Of a DNA stretch of 64,000 bases, positions 1-10,965 are shown one piece after another. The number at the start of each line of letters is the position of its first letter. Position 1 is the first letter of the stretch. The stretch lies in the NCBI RefSeq assembly GCF_040183065.1, contig NC_091127.1:27798391-27862390 (forward strand). Direction: 5' to 3'. Both the position numbers and the translations under genes were made by a program. The notes beneath the pieces are model-generated. The model was not told where the DNA came from. It ran no database searches and was given only the letters and a program-made list of their open reading frames with translations. Origin of the DNA: Periplaneta americana (taxonomy: Eukaryota > Arthropoda > Insecta > Blattodea > Blattidae).

Positions 1-80
1 GTATTTCTGGTGGTGTGATGGCCTTAACTTCACCAAAATAAATAATAAATAAATAATAAATAAATAAGTAAATAAATAAA
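1..80 (+). mobile_element. 3' end of a LINE with A-rich tail (partial)
   Basis: The text around 'gatggccttaacttcacc' followed by (AAAT)n repeats resembles the LINE 3' ends at about 35150-35213 and 60311-60375, which share 'ggccttatggccttaact' and 'gccagcgaaaataaaac'. It is cut by the window edge, so only the tail is seen. The LINE family is inferred from that similarity. Confidence 0.5.
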
Positions 81-324
81 TAAAATTTTCTACATTACTT
101 TCCTTCTCTGAACACGTAAGTATGAATGGTTGTATCTCTATCTCGCCAAAAATACGTTAGAAAACTAATACGGATACTGCTCTCGTAAACTGGGCAATGT
201 TTTCAATATGATTGTACTTCCTTCCAGACTGCCGCTGTCACTGTTCCCTCCCGCTCCAGTACCGCGCTAGACTAGTTGGAACCGCATTCCTCTCAGCACT
301 AAACTCCTCAGAGGATGACTGTAA
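81..324. other. unassigned sequence
   Basis: No coding frame, RNA or repeat recognised. Moderately GC-rich between 225 and 300. It may be the outer part of the tRNA-bearing repeat that follows. Confidence 0.4.
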
Positions 325-545
325 CTTGGAGTCAGGCCACAAAGGGAAACATTGAAGGAGGAGAATTCGATCCGATGCTGTGAATTGAATTCGGCGTAGC
401 TCAGTGGTCAGAGCGCTTGGTACGTAGAACCAAGGACCCGGGTTCGATCCCCGACGCCGGAGCGAATTTTTCTCCTCAAATATTAATTGTCAATATTACA
501 GATATTATTCTGACTGACAAATTAATAAACCTATAATACTTTAGC
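325..545 (+). repeat. tRNA-bearing interspersed repeat (SINE-like)
   Basis: Positions 392-460 fold as a tRNA: CGGCGT pairs with ACGCCG as acceptor stem, GCTC with GAGC as D-stem, and a B box reads GGTTCGATCC. The anticodon stem (TTGGT/ACCAA) encloses ACGTAGA with no T at position 33, so this is not a normal functional tRNA. Both the upstream part (325-391) and the tail (466-545, 'ctcctcaaatattaattgtc') recur on the minus strand at 12810-13185, which shows the mobile unit is larger than the tRNA. Family name not known to me. Confidence 0.75.
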
Positions 546-1611
546 TGAGTTAGAAAAGGGAATTGCTTTTGGGGGTTAAGGACAAGATCGGACATCATAG
601 TTTTATACCATAAAGAAATCAAAATAGTGGATTAGCTGTGTCTCTAATTTTAGCCATAAAATACACAGAAAATACTCAAGCATGTGAATGGAACGCCTGT
701 GGAATCTAAAGAACAGAAGCGAACAAAACTTTCCAATCTACAAAGCGCGGTGGAAATACAGTTACTCATCTACAAGCAACACTGAGGTCTCTCTCCTATA
801 ATATATACAAAGGAAAGGAAATTACACTAATTCTGAAGCTAAAAGCGAAGTTATTTCTAAGGGGAAAACAGTATCAAAAACAGCTGGAAATGTTAACAAC
901 GGATACCTCTAATTAATTGATTTTAAACAAGAAATACCACAACAAGGAACGATTCAAATCTTATTTAGTATTCAATTATATTCTCGACCACGATAAAAGA
1001 TACAGAATCCAGCGAAGAATAAAAAGAGACGTAAGATGATGCTATATTATATGTGTGAAAATAACACAAGCGGTACAGAAAACATGAATGAATGAAAGGG
1101 CATACAACTCATCAAAAATGATTTTGTTTTTCGATAAAAATGATGACTGCTCTTGGAGAAGGATTTGGGGTGCTATTCTCAATTACTAATTTAAGACGCT
1201 TCTAGAATAAAGTTTCAATTCAAATAGAGAAGATAAGCCAGTTTTCTGACAATACATGATATGGTTTGCATAATTTTAAATATTGCGGTAAAAATATGCA
1301 TCGTGAATCGGACCATAGTCCTGTTCGTTACCAAGACAACAAAATACTCTCGGAGGGATTAAAAAGACGACCACGCAACATTTCATAGGAAAAGAATGCA
1401 TAGTGGCAGCTGACCGAAGTATTCTGACACTCATAACCACCATTTCGTAAATATACTGACTTGATATTTGTTTAGAGAAATCATGGGAAAATGCGAAATA
1501 TTTTAGACACTAATCGATTTCAAGGAACGAATGCAGAATAAAGGGATAAGCACCAATGCCACTTAAGATCTAGTATTTCCCTAGAGCAATTATGAGAAAT
1601 GACGAAACATA
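546..1611. other. unassigned AT-rich sequence
   Basis: No frame longer than about 60 codons and no recognised element. Phrases such as 'gagaaat' and 'attttagacactaatcga' near 1480-1600 resemble the degenerate repeats at 2870-3250, so this may be an old diverged tandem repeat split by the element at 1612. Confidence 0.4.
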
Positions 1612-2738
1612 CAGGGACACCATTTTATTTTTACTTCAATTTTTATTGTACCTGAGCTTTTGAATGTACTTCACTCCCACCCCCTCTACTAGTAAACTTC
1701 CAACCGTACTCCACACAGAACCAAGACCGCGTATGAGGTCATAGTAAATATTACTAAGTTAGTGAGTATAGTACGTTCCAGAAACATGTTCGCGTTTTGC
1801 AGTGACGAAAGAGCTTTCAATATTGAATCATATTTTTGCACAGCTACTGTCGTCCGTTTGTCTACGTCGCATCCCGATTTACCACACCCGCTTCGTCCCT
1901 CTGTAAAGGCTAGTGGCTGGGCTGTCTAAGCTCTTTTCTGAAAACATTAATTTCTGTTAGGAATTGGATGCCTACGTAATCTTATACAACTGTTTAAAAT
2001 AAGTTAAATAAAAGAACCTCGTTCAGTAATTAACTGTCACGTGATTTCCCCCCTTTCTTCGATCCTGCGACAAAACCACTTGGACGGACAGTAGATAGGA
2101 TGTCTGAGTAATTTTATCTTTTCGGACCGGGCAGAAGTGAAGATTGAATTTACAGTACGTAAGGTACTCTTTTATAGAGTAGGTGCAGAATTATTTCAAC
2201 ATAAATTACTAGTACGAAGGACGAAATTGGTAATTGGAATTGGGTACAATAGTCTATAGTGCGATAATATGCACAAAAGAACTGAAGCCTGTATCAATAT
2301 GAACGGCCACTATTTTCAAAAATGTGTTTAAATATCCATATTATGATTATTTTTCATTTAACTTCATTCTCTATATTGTACGCTAATGTGCTGTACACAA
2401 TATAATATACACTACATTATGAATACGTCCGAATGGATAGCTCAGTTCGTGAGTAAAAACACTTATTGTTAATACAGTACTGTATTTTGATTTTAAACAA
2501 AAACCTAATGAAAATTATCAAACTCAAAATCGCGATATTTCCTAATTTACGTAAATGGATTAACTGTTTTTCTTCCCTCCCATACCTAGTGAGGTGATTT
2601 GTTTGTATTTTACGCCAGTATCATCGAACTCCATTCGTGGAAGAGGATAGCAAACAGTGTTAGCGGTTGTAAACCGTTAATCCAAAGGTATAGCCAGGTT
2701 AATATTAGAAATGTTAGTAAAAATAAATTATGTCCCTG
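1612..2738 (+). mobile_element. mariner-like non-autonomous DNA transposon, copy 1
   Basis: Bounded by TA dinucleotides at 1610-1611 and 2739-2740, as expected for Tc1/mariner insertion. The termini are inverted: left CAGGGACACCATTTTATTTT and right end reading inward CAGGGACATAATTTATTTTT. A second copy lies in opposite orientation at 17885-18861 with matching subterminal sequence ('ctgaatgtacttcactc' region). No transposase frame is present, so it is non-autonomous or decayed. Length 1127 bp. Confidence 0.8.
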
Positions 2739-2740
2739 TA

Positions 2741-3329
2741 TAATTTAAAAATATCGGCACTAGAAATTAGACTAAGATGTACCTGATATTATGGTAGCAT
2801 ACAACTACTATTGGAAAGGTCCACTAACTTTATAATTGCTTGGAAACACGAGCTATTTCAATCTGAAATAATCGACTTCAATGATATTACCAAGGACTGC
2901 ATACATTTACCATTTCGATAACTTTCATATTTTCCTATATGAATTACATGGCACCACTAAATTTAACAGACGTCGTATCTGATAACTTTAACATTCGTAT
3001 CTCGAGGAATAATGAGAAATCACGAAATACTCAGTATTTTATTAAAAATAATCGACAAGAAACGATCCCAGGCAATATTAACATTGCTTACTGCTACAAA
3101 CATTTAATACATTACTAACTTTACAATTACCTGTAGAAATTACTGGAAACTACTCAATATTTTATTAAAAATAACTAACTTCGTATATCGAAAGGCATTG
3201 AGATAGAACATAACGAAAATTTAGTAGGTATATCAAATACTAATTTCCTGTAGGCGAAAGTTTTTATAAAGCTCATTTTAGAACCCTAAACAAGTATCTA
3301 TAGTTATCAAGACATCACAGAACCATCCA
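2741..3329. repeat. degenerate tandem-like AT-rich repeat
   Basis: The phrase 'tattttattaaaaataa' followed by 'cgac' or 'ctaac' recurs near 3033 and 3158, about 125 bp apart, with similar surroundings. This suggests an old tandem repeat. No coding potential seen. Confidence 0.4.
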
Positions 3330-3444
3330 TAACGACAGCCTGAAAATTTTATTACAGGAGAGCACTGTACGAAAAACGGAATATTTTACTGAAAAACGCT
3401 AAATTTCGAAGAATGAACCAACAATCTACAGGACGCAAAAGTAA
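3330..3444. repeat. direct repeat, first copy
   Basis: Shares about 110 bp with 3742-3853, including 'cgacagcctgaaaatttta' and 'aaatttcgaagaatgaacc', with small indels. It ends exactly where the pogo/Tigger-like terminus begins. Origin of the repeat unknown. Confidence 0.75.
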
Positions 3445-3446
3445 TA

Positions 3447-3540
3447 CAGTAGAACTTCTATTAACCGTGGTAATGGAGGGGATGGACTGAACGGTTAAGC
3501 GAAAAAATCGGATAATCGGTAAATAAAAAATTTTCATAAA
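3447..3540 (+). mobile_element. pogo/Tigger-like terminus (fragment)
   Basis: After a TA at 3445-3446 the sequence CAGTAGAACTTCTATTAACC matches the usual start of Tigger/pogo elements, which read CAGTAGAACCTCTATTATCC. 'atcggataatcggtaa' follows. I could not find the opposite terminus. A vaguely similar 'cggattattcg' stands at 6450. Probably a decayed MITE or fragment. Confidence 0.5.
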
Positions 3541-3741
3541 TTAAACTACAATTTCGTAATTTCTCCCGTGGTGTTGTATTTAACATGCTAGGTAATGAGT
3601 CAGAACTTCAGTGATTTAAGTAAGGTTGTCAACGACGGGTTTTAAGGACCAAGGTTGATAGTTTTCTGCAGAAAGATATTCTGATGCGAAATGAGCCACA
3701 GTTTTTTCTTCAAATCTCTTAAGTATTTGTATTTGTTTCGA

Positions 3742-3853
3742 TAACGACAGCCTGAAAATTTTATTGCACGAGAGCATTGTAGGAAATATTTTACTGAAAA
3801 ACGCTAAATTTCGAAGAATGAACCAACGATCTACAGGACGCAAAAGTAACCCA
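3742..3853. repeat. direct repeat, second copy
   Basis: Second copy of the sequence at 3330-3444, 411 bp downstream in the same orientation. It lacks a short stretch ('cgaaaaacgg') that the first copy has. It continues into 'ttaccatatttaaaggattt', which is not shared. Confidence 0.75.
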
Positions 3854-4904
3854 CAATTACCATATTTAAAGGATTTCTGTAACAAATTTCGCCCTCACAG
3901 ATTAAAGGAAGCCACGAAATATTTAACAAACACAAACGTTAGGAATCGAACAAAGGATATACGGATACTGTAACAACACACGGGTAACACTTCAATGCAA
4001 AATTTACTTACATATTCTAGTGATAAGCATAATTATAGCGAAAAAATGAAGCACAACCCGCTTTTTTTTAAGAAAGTAAAAACGTGAAATTAACGCAAAA
4101 ATTATGTAGTTGATTTTAAAAGCGAATACACAACTTTGAGGTTATGTGAATACTTATGGTGCACAGTGAAGATGTATTTACCATGACTGACGCATAGGAA
4201 GCATGAAAAGCAACAGGCCTTTACAACGTGGAATGCAACAAAAGCAGCGGTGCAAAAGCCGTGTGAGATTATATCCAATAAGAAAACGTGCCATAGACCT
4301 TCTGGAGAATAAAACTTTACCTTTAAGTATAGTAGTAATTGGTGCCTCTGGCGCACTTAGTCTCCTACAGCACCACATCCTTTCGGCGTATGCTGAACCA
4401 GATCAAAACCGAATCTAAAATGCTACTGGAAAAAATGTGAACAACACTAGACCTAAAAGAGAGAGTAACTAGGCACGGCGACCTATAACCATCACAGGAA
4501 TTCCCTCTAAAGCGAGAGGAAGCAACAATAAAACACAAGAGGATGAGGTAATGCAGAGATGGAGAATCAAATTTTCTTGTATACTTGTTTATTGCTGCTG
4601 CCAACAAAGGGTTGGAATTCCCTATTTGACAACGCAGACCAGTCTGACCCAAAACCAACGTGTGAGGAGTCTTGACTACGACCAGAAAACGTCGATACGG
4701 CCCAGACGACGAGCGCTGAACGTTGCCATACCAACGGGGCGAGTCTGCGTGTAGGGTACCTCACACCCCACCACCACCACCTTCACCCCCTACCCATGGC
4801 ACTCCTAGCAGCTACCAAAAATAAACACTGCAACAGGAACAGCAAGTATTTTCCTTGTAATGCATTTTGCATTGTCCCTGCTGTCACTGCAAATCTTCAT
4901 TTTA
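3854..4904. other. unassigned sequence
   Basis: Several short overlapping frames (60-97 codons) occur on both strands between 4100 and 4760, but none resembles a known protein and no frame is favoured. Around 4600-4790 the base composition rises in GC and holds a CCACC-rich run. Confidence 0.4.
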
Positions 4905-5062
4905 CGCCCTTCAGCTGCAGAGCTACTTCGATCAGGTATGTATTTATTCACACTGCAAATGAGTATATACCCGGTGGCAGTGGTAACTAATTGCACTTAA
5001 TAATGACAATAATAAACACAATTAATAAAAAATACAATTAATAATAAATAAATAATAATACT
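4905..5062 (-). mobile_element. LINE 3' UTR fragment (Jockey-like family), interrupted
   Basis: 'cactgcaaatgagtatatac' followed by 'ccggtggcagtggta' closely matches 48303-48337, which lies downstream of a Jockey-like C-terminus. The match resumes at about 5961-6320 with 'tttcactga'-rich sequence like 48540-48690. An RTE LINE and an (AAT)n run sit between the two parts. Confidence 0.6.
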
Positions 5063-5882
5063 GAATATGTTAGGAGAAAATCCACAAACGATTAGGGAAA
5101 ACACGGGAATTTTACTGGAAGCAAGTAAAGGGATGGGTTTGGAAGTAAATCCCGAAAAGACAAAGTATATGATTATATCTCGTGACGAGAATATTGTACG
5201 AAATGGAAATATAAAAATTGGAAATTTATTTCTTGAAGAGGTGGAGAATTCAAATATCTTGGAGCAACAGTAACAAATACAAATGATACTCGGGAGGAAA
5301 TTAAACGGAGAATAAATATGGGAAATGCCTGTTATTATTCGGTTGAGAAGCTTTTGTCATCCAGTCTGCTGTCAAAAAATCTGAAAGTTAGAATTTATAA
5401 AACAGTTATATTACCGGTTGTTTTTTTATGGTTGTGAAACTTGGACTCTCACTTTGTGAGAGAAACATAGGTTAAGGGTGTTTGAGAATAAGGTGCTTAG
5501 GAAAATATTTGGGGCTAAGAGAGATGAATTTACAGGAGAATGGAGAGTTACACAACACAGAACTGCACGCATTGTATTCTTCACCTGACATAATTAGGGA
5601 CATTAAATCCGTGACGTTTGAGATGGGCAGGGCATGTAGCACGTATGGGCGAATCCAGAAATGCATATAGAGTGTTAGTTGGGAGGCCGGAGGGAAAAAG
5701 ACCTTTAGGAAGACCGAGATGTAGATGGGAAGATAATATTAAAATAGATTTGAGGGAGGTGGGATATGTTGATAGAGAATGGATTAATCTTGCTCAGGAT
5801 AGGGACCAATGGCGGGCCTATGTGAGGGCGAAATGAATCTCCGGGTTCCTTAAAAGCCAGTAAGTTAGTAAGTAAGTAAGTA

Positions 5883-5883
<1 letters not shown>
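5063..5883 (+). pseudogene. RTE-like LINE, copy a (5'-truncated, frameshifted)
   Basis: This is the C-terminal half of a non-LTR retrotransposon polyprotein. It opens just after the RT YADD motif ('[13 protein letters not shown]...LLEAS' at 5067-5130) and runs through the 'YLGATVTN', 'YGCETW', 'VLRKIFG', 'HVARMGESRNAYRVLVGRPE' and 'GRPRCRWEDNIK' blocks seen in all other copies. Frameshifts break it into at least three frames (5067-5273, about 5280-5620, 5618-5836). The 3' end is 'ttccttaaaagccagtaag' plus (GTAA)n. RTE clade assignment rests on the protein blocks and the short tandem tail. Truncated and inactive. Confidence 0.85.

Positions 5884-5960
<77 letters not shown>
5884..5960. repeat. 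(AAT)n microsatellite
   Basis: About 25 AAT units directly after the (GTAA)n tail of the preceding LINE, probably grown from the tail or from the target site. Confidence 0.95.
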
Positions 5961-5961
<1 letters not shown>

Positions 5962-6320
5962 GGGAGCATCCTAAATTAAATGAAGCACGATCACTTAAAA
6001 TAACATTTAAAGTAAATCTAATTTGTATTTTAACCCTAAGTGCGAATTAAAACACACGAGTATGGTATGTTCATACCTGCACAAGTACCTTTCAGCACTA
6101 CACTCATTTCGCTGTCAACTCACTCACTGCACTGGAACTACGACACATTTCACTGATTCTATCCTGATTTCACTAACACTTTAAAAACATTTCACTGTTC
6201 AAATACTTTGCACTGCCACTATAAACTATGAAGCTTCACTGACAGAAACACACTTCACTTACACAACACACTTCACTGAAACAACACACTTCACAGATAC
6301 AACACTTCAGTAACGAAATA
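5961..6320 (-). mobile_element. LINE 3' UTR fragment (Jockey-like), continuation
   Basis: Multiple 'tttcactga' and 'cacttcactg' phrases and 'cactgcactggaactacgac' correspond to 48540-48690 beside the LINE C-terminus at 48905-49030. With 4905-5062 it forms one 3' UTR split by RTE copy a. No coding part survives here. Confidence 0.55.
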
Positions 6321-6688
6321 TCAATTACACCCTTTAAACTCGTGCGACGATACGAAAGAAAGGAGCAATTATATACATATAATGACTTACTTTTAATTTG
6401 TTAGTAAATGACGTTGTATGAAATGTGCGATTATACAGCATCGGATTGTGAAAAGTGTCGGATTATTCGTCATGGGATTATCCACTATTGGGGAAAAACC
6501 TCGGAGAAAGTCTAACCAGATAACAGTCCAAGAGTAACGGTAAGGTGTGATTTGAAAACCTGTGATTTTGTCGCTGTGATAGGTTTGTCACTGATAGGCC
6601 TACGGACTGTGAGAACAGTTCCATAATCACAACTAGAAGAAATAACCATCTCTGCCCGATATGTGACTCACAGCGACGGTGACTGATG
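6321..6688. other. unassigned sequence
   Basis: Contains 'attattcgtcatgggatta' and 'ggggaaaaacctcggagaaa'. The latter resembles the body of the SINE at 40354-40617, so a short SINE scrap is possible. Nothing else recognised. Confidence 0.35.
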
Positions 6689-6690
6689 TA

Positions 6691-7783
6691 GGGTAAAGGT
6701 GCCTTATTCCGTGATACCTCTAATCCCGTGATAAAATTTCAATTGAGTTGTGGTCTCTGACTTTTAAGTTTTTGAAATACCTAACAGATGTCAGGAGATG
6801 TCTTCTTTTCAATTCTATTGACTACCCGCCTTTTGAATAGAAGCAGTCGACTGTAGAAGCTTTTGTTCAGTGAAAGGTGGTTGACCAGTAAGTTTTTCTT
6901 TCTCTTGTGACCGCTCCTGAAGAAACATTTTATATTTGAGGTAAGAATTAATATAGCATTATAAAAATGATATATTACTGTAGATTATAGTCAGCTGAAT
7001 CAATGTGTATGATAATTTAAACATTATGAGGCAATAACAATGCTACAGGAGCTTTCCCATTTTCGGATTTATTTTCGTATTTCTCCTTCCTGCCTCACTC
7101 GACCAGTGATGCCAACGCTAAATTGTGAACATTAATGTATATGAAAGAAAATAGTTCGTAGAAATAATAATAGAAGTAAGTTATAGAAAAAATCAATTAT
7201 AATTATAATAAAATAATAGGGTATATAGCCTACTTAACATAATTACTGATGTTGTTAGGAATATAAATACTAATGAGAAATAATTGTGTTATAATTCAAT
7301 TTATTCACATTTAATTTTGTATTAAATTTAACTTTCAGTTTATTTTGTTTACAATATATTAATATGCAATATGTATTCCTGTAGGTACACAAGTATTTTC
7401 TATAAAATTTGTCACTTAGGATCTTTTTTCTATGTTGTAATTTCTCGCTTAATCCATATTAAAACAATATACCATGACTTTAAAGTGTTTTTCCAAATAC
7501 ACGTTTGTTTTCTGAGCAGTTAATGAGGATTATTTTAGTATCGCGGAATTAGGAAACCACTATCACGGAATTTGGATCCCTGTCACGGATTTAGGAGCCA
7601 CTGTATAACAATGGAGAATCATATATTATATACCAAACTTGTGAAACTGTTGACACTGAATGTTGTAAAAACTGTAGCTAAAGGTCCAAATAATGTCATT
7701 TAGGTGGTTTGAAAAATTTTAGTACAATTTTGGCATAAATATAAACTTTATTAAATATGTCACGGAATTAGGCAACCTTACCC
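6691..7783. mobile_element. TA-flanked TIR element (Tc1/mariner-type, non-autonomous)
   Basis: TA at 6689-6690 and 7784-7785 flank inverted termini GGGTAAAGGTGCCTTATTCC and, reading inward from the right, GGGTAAGGTTGCCTAATTCC. The terminal motif 'tcacggaattagg' recurs internally near 7540-7600 as three variants. No transposase frame in 1093 bp. A similar plan is seen at 58688-59592, which begins GGGTAGAACAGGGTAA. Confidence 0.8.
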
Positions 7784-7969
7784 TACAGTCTTAGAAAAAA
7801 GTTTTTTTTCGCACAGATACTTCGTAAGTCCCAGAAAGGAAGCAGTGCGCATGATCAGAACTTTTTTGACACTGTATATCGAATGGAGGATGGCAGACTA
7901 AATACGAATGTAACCTTCTAAAAGACAATTGGAACAAGAAAAAAGGAAAACCACTGAGATGGCTAAACA

Positions 7970-9310
7970 GTGTAAAACAGGATCTGCAAGTGACAATTAG
8001 AAAATCTTGCAGTCGAGTGGGCATGGAATCGACTAGTGTTTTCAAATACCGACTGTTCTCAGCCACGGCATCCCGGAATCCTGGACGAGCTTCCACAAAT
8101 TATCAGGGCGTCTTGGAGGTGGATTGGAGCAATTTTTCCGCATATGCTTCTTTACTTGTGCCCACATATTCTCCAAAGGAGTGGGCATGGAATCGACTAG
8201 TGTTTTCAAATATCGACTGTTCTCAGCCACGGCATCCCAGGAATCCTGGACGAGCTTCTACAAATCATCAGAGCGTCTTGGAGAAGGATTGGAGCAATTT
8301 TTCCGCATATGCTTCTTTACTTGTGCCCACATATTCTCCAAAGTAGTGGGCATGGAATCGACTAGTGTTTTCAAATATCGACTGTTCTCAGCCACGGAAT
8401 CCCAGGAATCCTGGATGAGCTTCCACAAATCATTAGGGCGTCTTGGAGGGAGATTGAAGCAATTTTTCCGCATATGCTTCTTTACTTGTGCCCACATGTT
8501 CTCCAAAGGAGTGGGCATGGAATCGACTAGTGTTTTCAAATACAGACTGTTCTCAGCCACGGAATCCCAGGAATCCTGGACGAGCTTCCACAAATCATTA
8601 GGGCGTCTTGGAGGGGGATTGGAGCAATTTTTCCGCATATGCTTCTTTACTTGTGCCCACATGTTCTCCAAAGGAGTGGGCATGGAATCGACTAGTGTTT
8701 TCAAATACAGACTGTTCTCAGCCACGGCATCCCAGGAATCCTGGACGAGCTTCCACAAATCATCAGAGCGTCTTGGAGGGGGATTGAAGCAATTTTTCCG
8801 CATATGCTTCTTTACTTGTGCCCACATGTTCTCTAAAGGAGTGGGCATGGAATCGACTAGTGTTTTCAAATACAGACTGTTCTCAGCCACGGCATCCCAG
8901 GAATCCTGGACGAGCTTCCACAAATCATCAGAGCGTCTTGGAGGGGAATTGGACCAATTTTTCTGCATATGCTTCTTTACTTGTGCCCACATATTCTCCA
9001 AAGGAGTGGGCATGGAATCGACTAGTGTTTTCAAATACCGACTGTTCTCAGCCACGGCATCCCAGGAATCCTGGACGAGCTTCCACAAATCATCAGAGCG
9101 TCTTGGAGGGGAATTGGAGCAATTTTTCTGCATATGCTTCTTTACTTGTGCCCACATATTCTCCAAAGGGTTCAAGTCCGGAGAGCGTCGAGGCCAGGCT
9201 ATGAATTCGATATTCGTCTCCTCGCAAACCAGTCCCGAATCAATTAAGATGTGTGGACTGGGTGATTATCCTACTGAAATTGAAGAATTCCAGCAGGATA
9301 TAAAAAACCT
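7970..9310 (-). pseudogene. Tc1-like transposase remnant with amplified C-terminus
   Basis: On the minus strand, from 9300 down, one reads a 'DNHPVHTS'-type motif (second catalytic Asp, about 9250-9275). One frameshift later comes 'FIAWPRRSPDLNPLENMW' (about 9150-9210), whose Glu in 'LEN' is the third catalytic residue. The spacing fits DD34E, the Tc1 family. The segment from PLENMW to LVDSMP (55 codons) is then repeated about seven times in frame. The last unit reads on into a normal-looking end, 'MPTRLQDFLIV', near 7985-8025. In-frame stops and the frameshift make it non-functional. The N-terminal DNA-binding part and first Asp are not seen. Open minus frame 8258-9175. Confidence 0.85.
8015..9168. 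repeat. 165-bp tandem array (about 7 units) within transposase
   Basis: 'gagtgggcatggaatcgact' starts at 8015, 8179, 8344 (as tagtggg), 8509, 8674, 8839 and 9004, a period of 164-165 bp. Since 165 is a multiple of 3, frames stay open on both strands. The long plus-strand frame 8124-9317 (397 codons) is therefore an artefact of antisense. Units differ by a few substitutions. Confidence 0.97.
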
Positions 9311-10184
9311 AGCATAAAGAACCATATAGCGTTCCAGCAACCGTTGATATTATTTGTGCTGGACAATTAGACAATGGAAGACAACAGGATAGTAAAGACG
9401 GTCTTGCCCTGAATTAGGCTGTTGCGCCAAAGAAGTACAAGAAGAGACATTTCTACACTTGGTTTATGCAACGTAAGTTTCAAGAGAATGTGCCTAGAAT
9501 CGGTGATATCCATTAGTGACAAGTTAGAAGTCTGACGAGGATCTCACCCATCGTTCTGCTATCAATATTCATAAATATTTAACAATACTTTATACGCTAT
9601 GCAATAAAATAAATTATTTATTTCCATGGCTAGCCTATTCTTGAGTCCCTCTCCCTTCTACGGATACATAGGTTACGAACGACGGTAAATAACTCTAAAA
9701 ATGTCTTCGTAGGCGACGGGAGTTTCCCCAAGCAGACATAAATGAACCATCTGCACCCCTTACCGCAGTTTATTCCCATGGGTCTCAAACCACGTAATAG
9801 ACATGAAAGGTCTCCCCGAAGGACTGGGAAAGTTACAAGTTGGCGTTTGCCCTCGTGGAACGGGAAACAAGGAAATGTATTTAACCTAGCCAAGACAGTC
9901 TGTGTTGGAACATTGCTCACCAAGTGTTAGTTCCAATCCTTATTATCATGTGTAAGTGGTAGCGTTTTCGACTAGAAATTAAGTGTCCGATTCTCATCAG
10001 GAAAGCGAAGATTTATTTTCTTTTCTAAGTAAATTCGGTAAATTGGAATCTTTTGCCATGTTTTTTTTTGTATTGTCTTAAGCAGACACATTGCAAGAAG
10101 CTGAACTCGTAAAGGTACAGTGCTAATTTACTATCTGAACATTAATTTTGTGGACTCAAATGTCCTAATGGCTTGTGAAGATGA
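9311..10184. other. unassigned sequence
   Basis: Includes a GC-balanced block at 9640-9930 with overlapping 97- and 62-codon frames on opposite strands, neither recognised. No RNA or repeat structure seen. Confidence 0.4.
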
Positions 10185-10384
10185 TGATGGCAGTGATATA
10201 TAATATATAATAATACAATTATAATTATACAATAATTACAGCAATAAAAAATTATTTCTAATATAAATAAATAGATGCAATAAACATAGCACTATAAATA
10301 AAAACTATTCTATAATAACGCCTACAATAAGCAAAAGTAAACCTAACTTATAAGTACTTCTATTTCACCCAACTATTACCAATT

Positions 10385-10530
10385 TAAGTACTTACATATC
10401 ACCTTAATTAATTACAAATCAACTTAATTATATATCATCTTAATTAATTACATATCACCTTAATTTATTTACTTATCAACTAAATTACATATCATCTTAA
10501 TTAATTACATATTGACTTAATTAATTACAT
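10385..10530. repeat. short AT-rich minisatellite
   Basis: About six diverged units of roughly 20-25 bp around 'cttaattaattacatatcac'. It supplied the target for the following SINE. Confidence 0.6.
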
Positions 10531-10532
10531 GA

Positions 10533-10781
10533 GTCCACACCTGAGGAATAACGGTTAGCGCGTCTAGCCGCGAAACCAGGTGGCCCGGGTTCGATTCCCG
10601 GTCGGGGCAAGTTACCTGGTTGAGGTTTTTTTCCGGGGTTTTCCCTCAACCCAATATGAGCAAATGCTGGGTAACTTTCGGTGTTGGACCCCGGATTCAT
10701 TTCACCGGCATTATCACCATCTCATTCAGACGCTAAATAACCTAAGATGTTGATAAAGCGTAGTAAAATAACCTACTAAAA
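10533..10781 (+). mobile_element. tRNA-derived SINE, family A
   Basis: The head carries an A box (about 'taacggttagcgcgtct') and a B box ('ggttcgattcccgg'). The body is 'caagttacctggttgagg', then 'ttttccctcaaccc', then 'tgggtaactttcgg', and the end is 'taaaataacctactaaaa'. A 14-bp target duplication AATTAATTACATGA stands at 10519-10532 and 10782-10795, so this is an intact insertion of about 249 bp. Confidence 0.95.
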
Positions 10782-10876
10782 AATTAATTACATGACACAA
10801 CTTAGATAAATAATTACACTGCACATACAATTATATTTTTAGTCTAATCTTCTCAACCTTTCCTTAAATGCATTGA

Positions 10877-10881
10877 TGATG

Positions 10882-10943
<62 letters not shown>
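10877..10943. repeat. (AAT)n microsatellite
   Basis: About 21 units. Minus-strand translation gives a poly-Tyr artefact. Confidence 0.95.
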
Positions 10944-10945
<2 letters not shown>

Positions 10946-10965
10946 CAACAACAACATATATCCTT

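Larger units (their letters stand above)
10185..10872 (-). mobile_element. probable LINE 3' UTR (Jockey-like), with nested SINE
   Basis: AT-rich text with repeated 'acatatcaccttaattaatt' units (10385-10530) resembles the 3' UTR at 48480-48900, which has 'tacatgtcacctta'. The right edge 'ctcaacctttccttaaatgc' resembles the end of that family's coding region on the minus strand. The match is loose. A SINE interrupts it at 10533. Confidence 0.4.

Noticed and set aside
392-462. functional tRNA gene
   Set aside because: Acceptor and D stems and the B box are good, but the anticodon loop lacks T33 and the whole unit recurs with flanks as a repeat. The folds at 12832-12901, 29311-29385 and 45784-45853 are rejected for similar reasons.
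7990-9175. CRISPR-like or coding repeat array
   Set aside because: Units are 165 bp, contiguous and encode a transposase end. There are no short repeats with unique spacers.
8124-9317. 397-codon plus-strand frame
   Set aside because: Antisense of the 165-bp transposase array. It stays open only because the period is a multiple of three, and the minus strand carries the recognisable protein.
9630-9930. possible gene in overlapping 97- and 62-codon frames
   Set aside because: Opposite-strand frames of similar size, neither recognised, so nothing selects one as coding.
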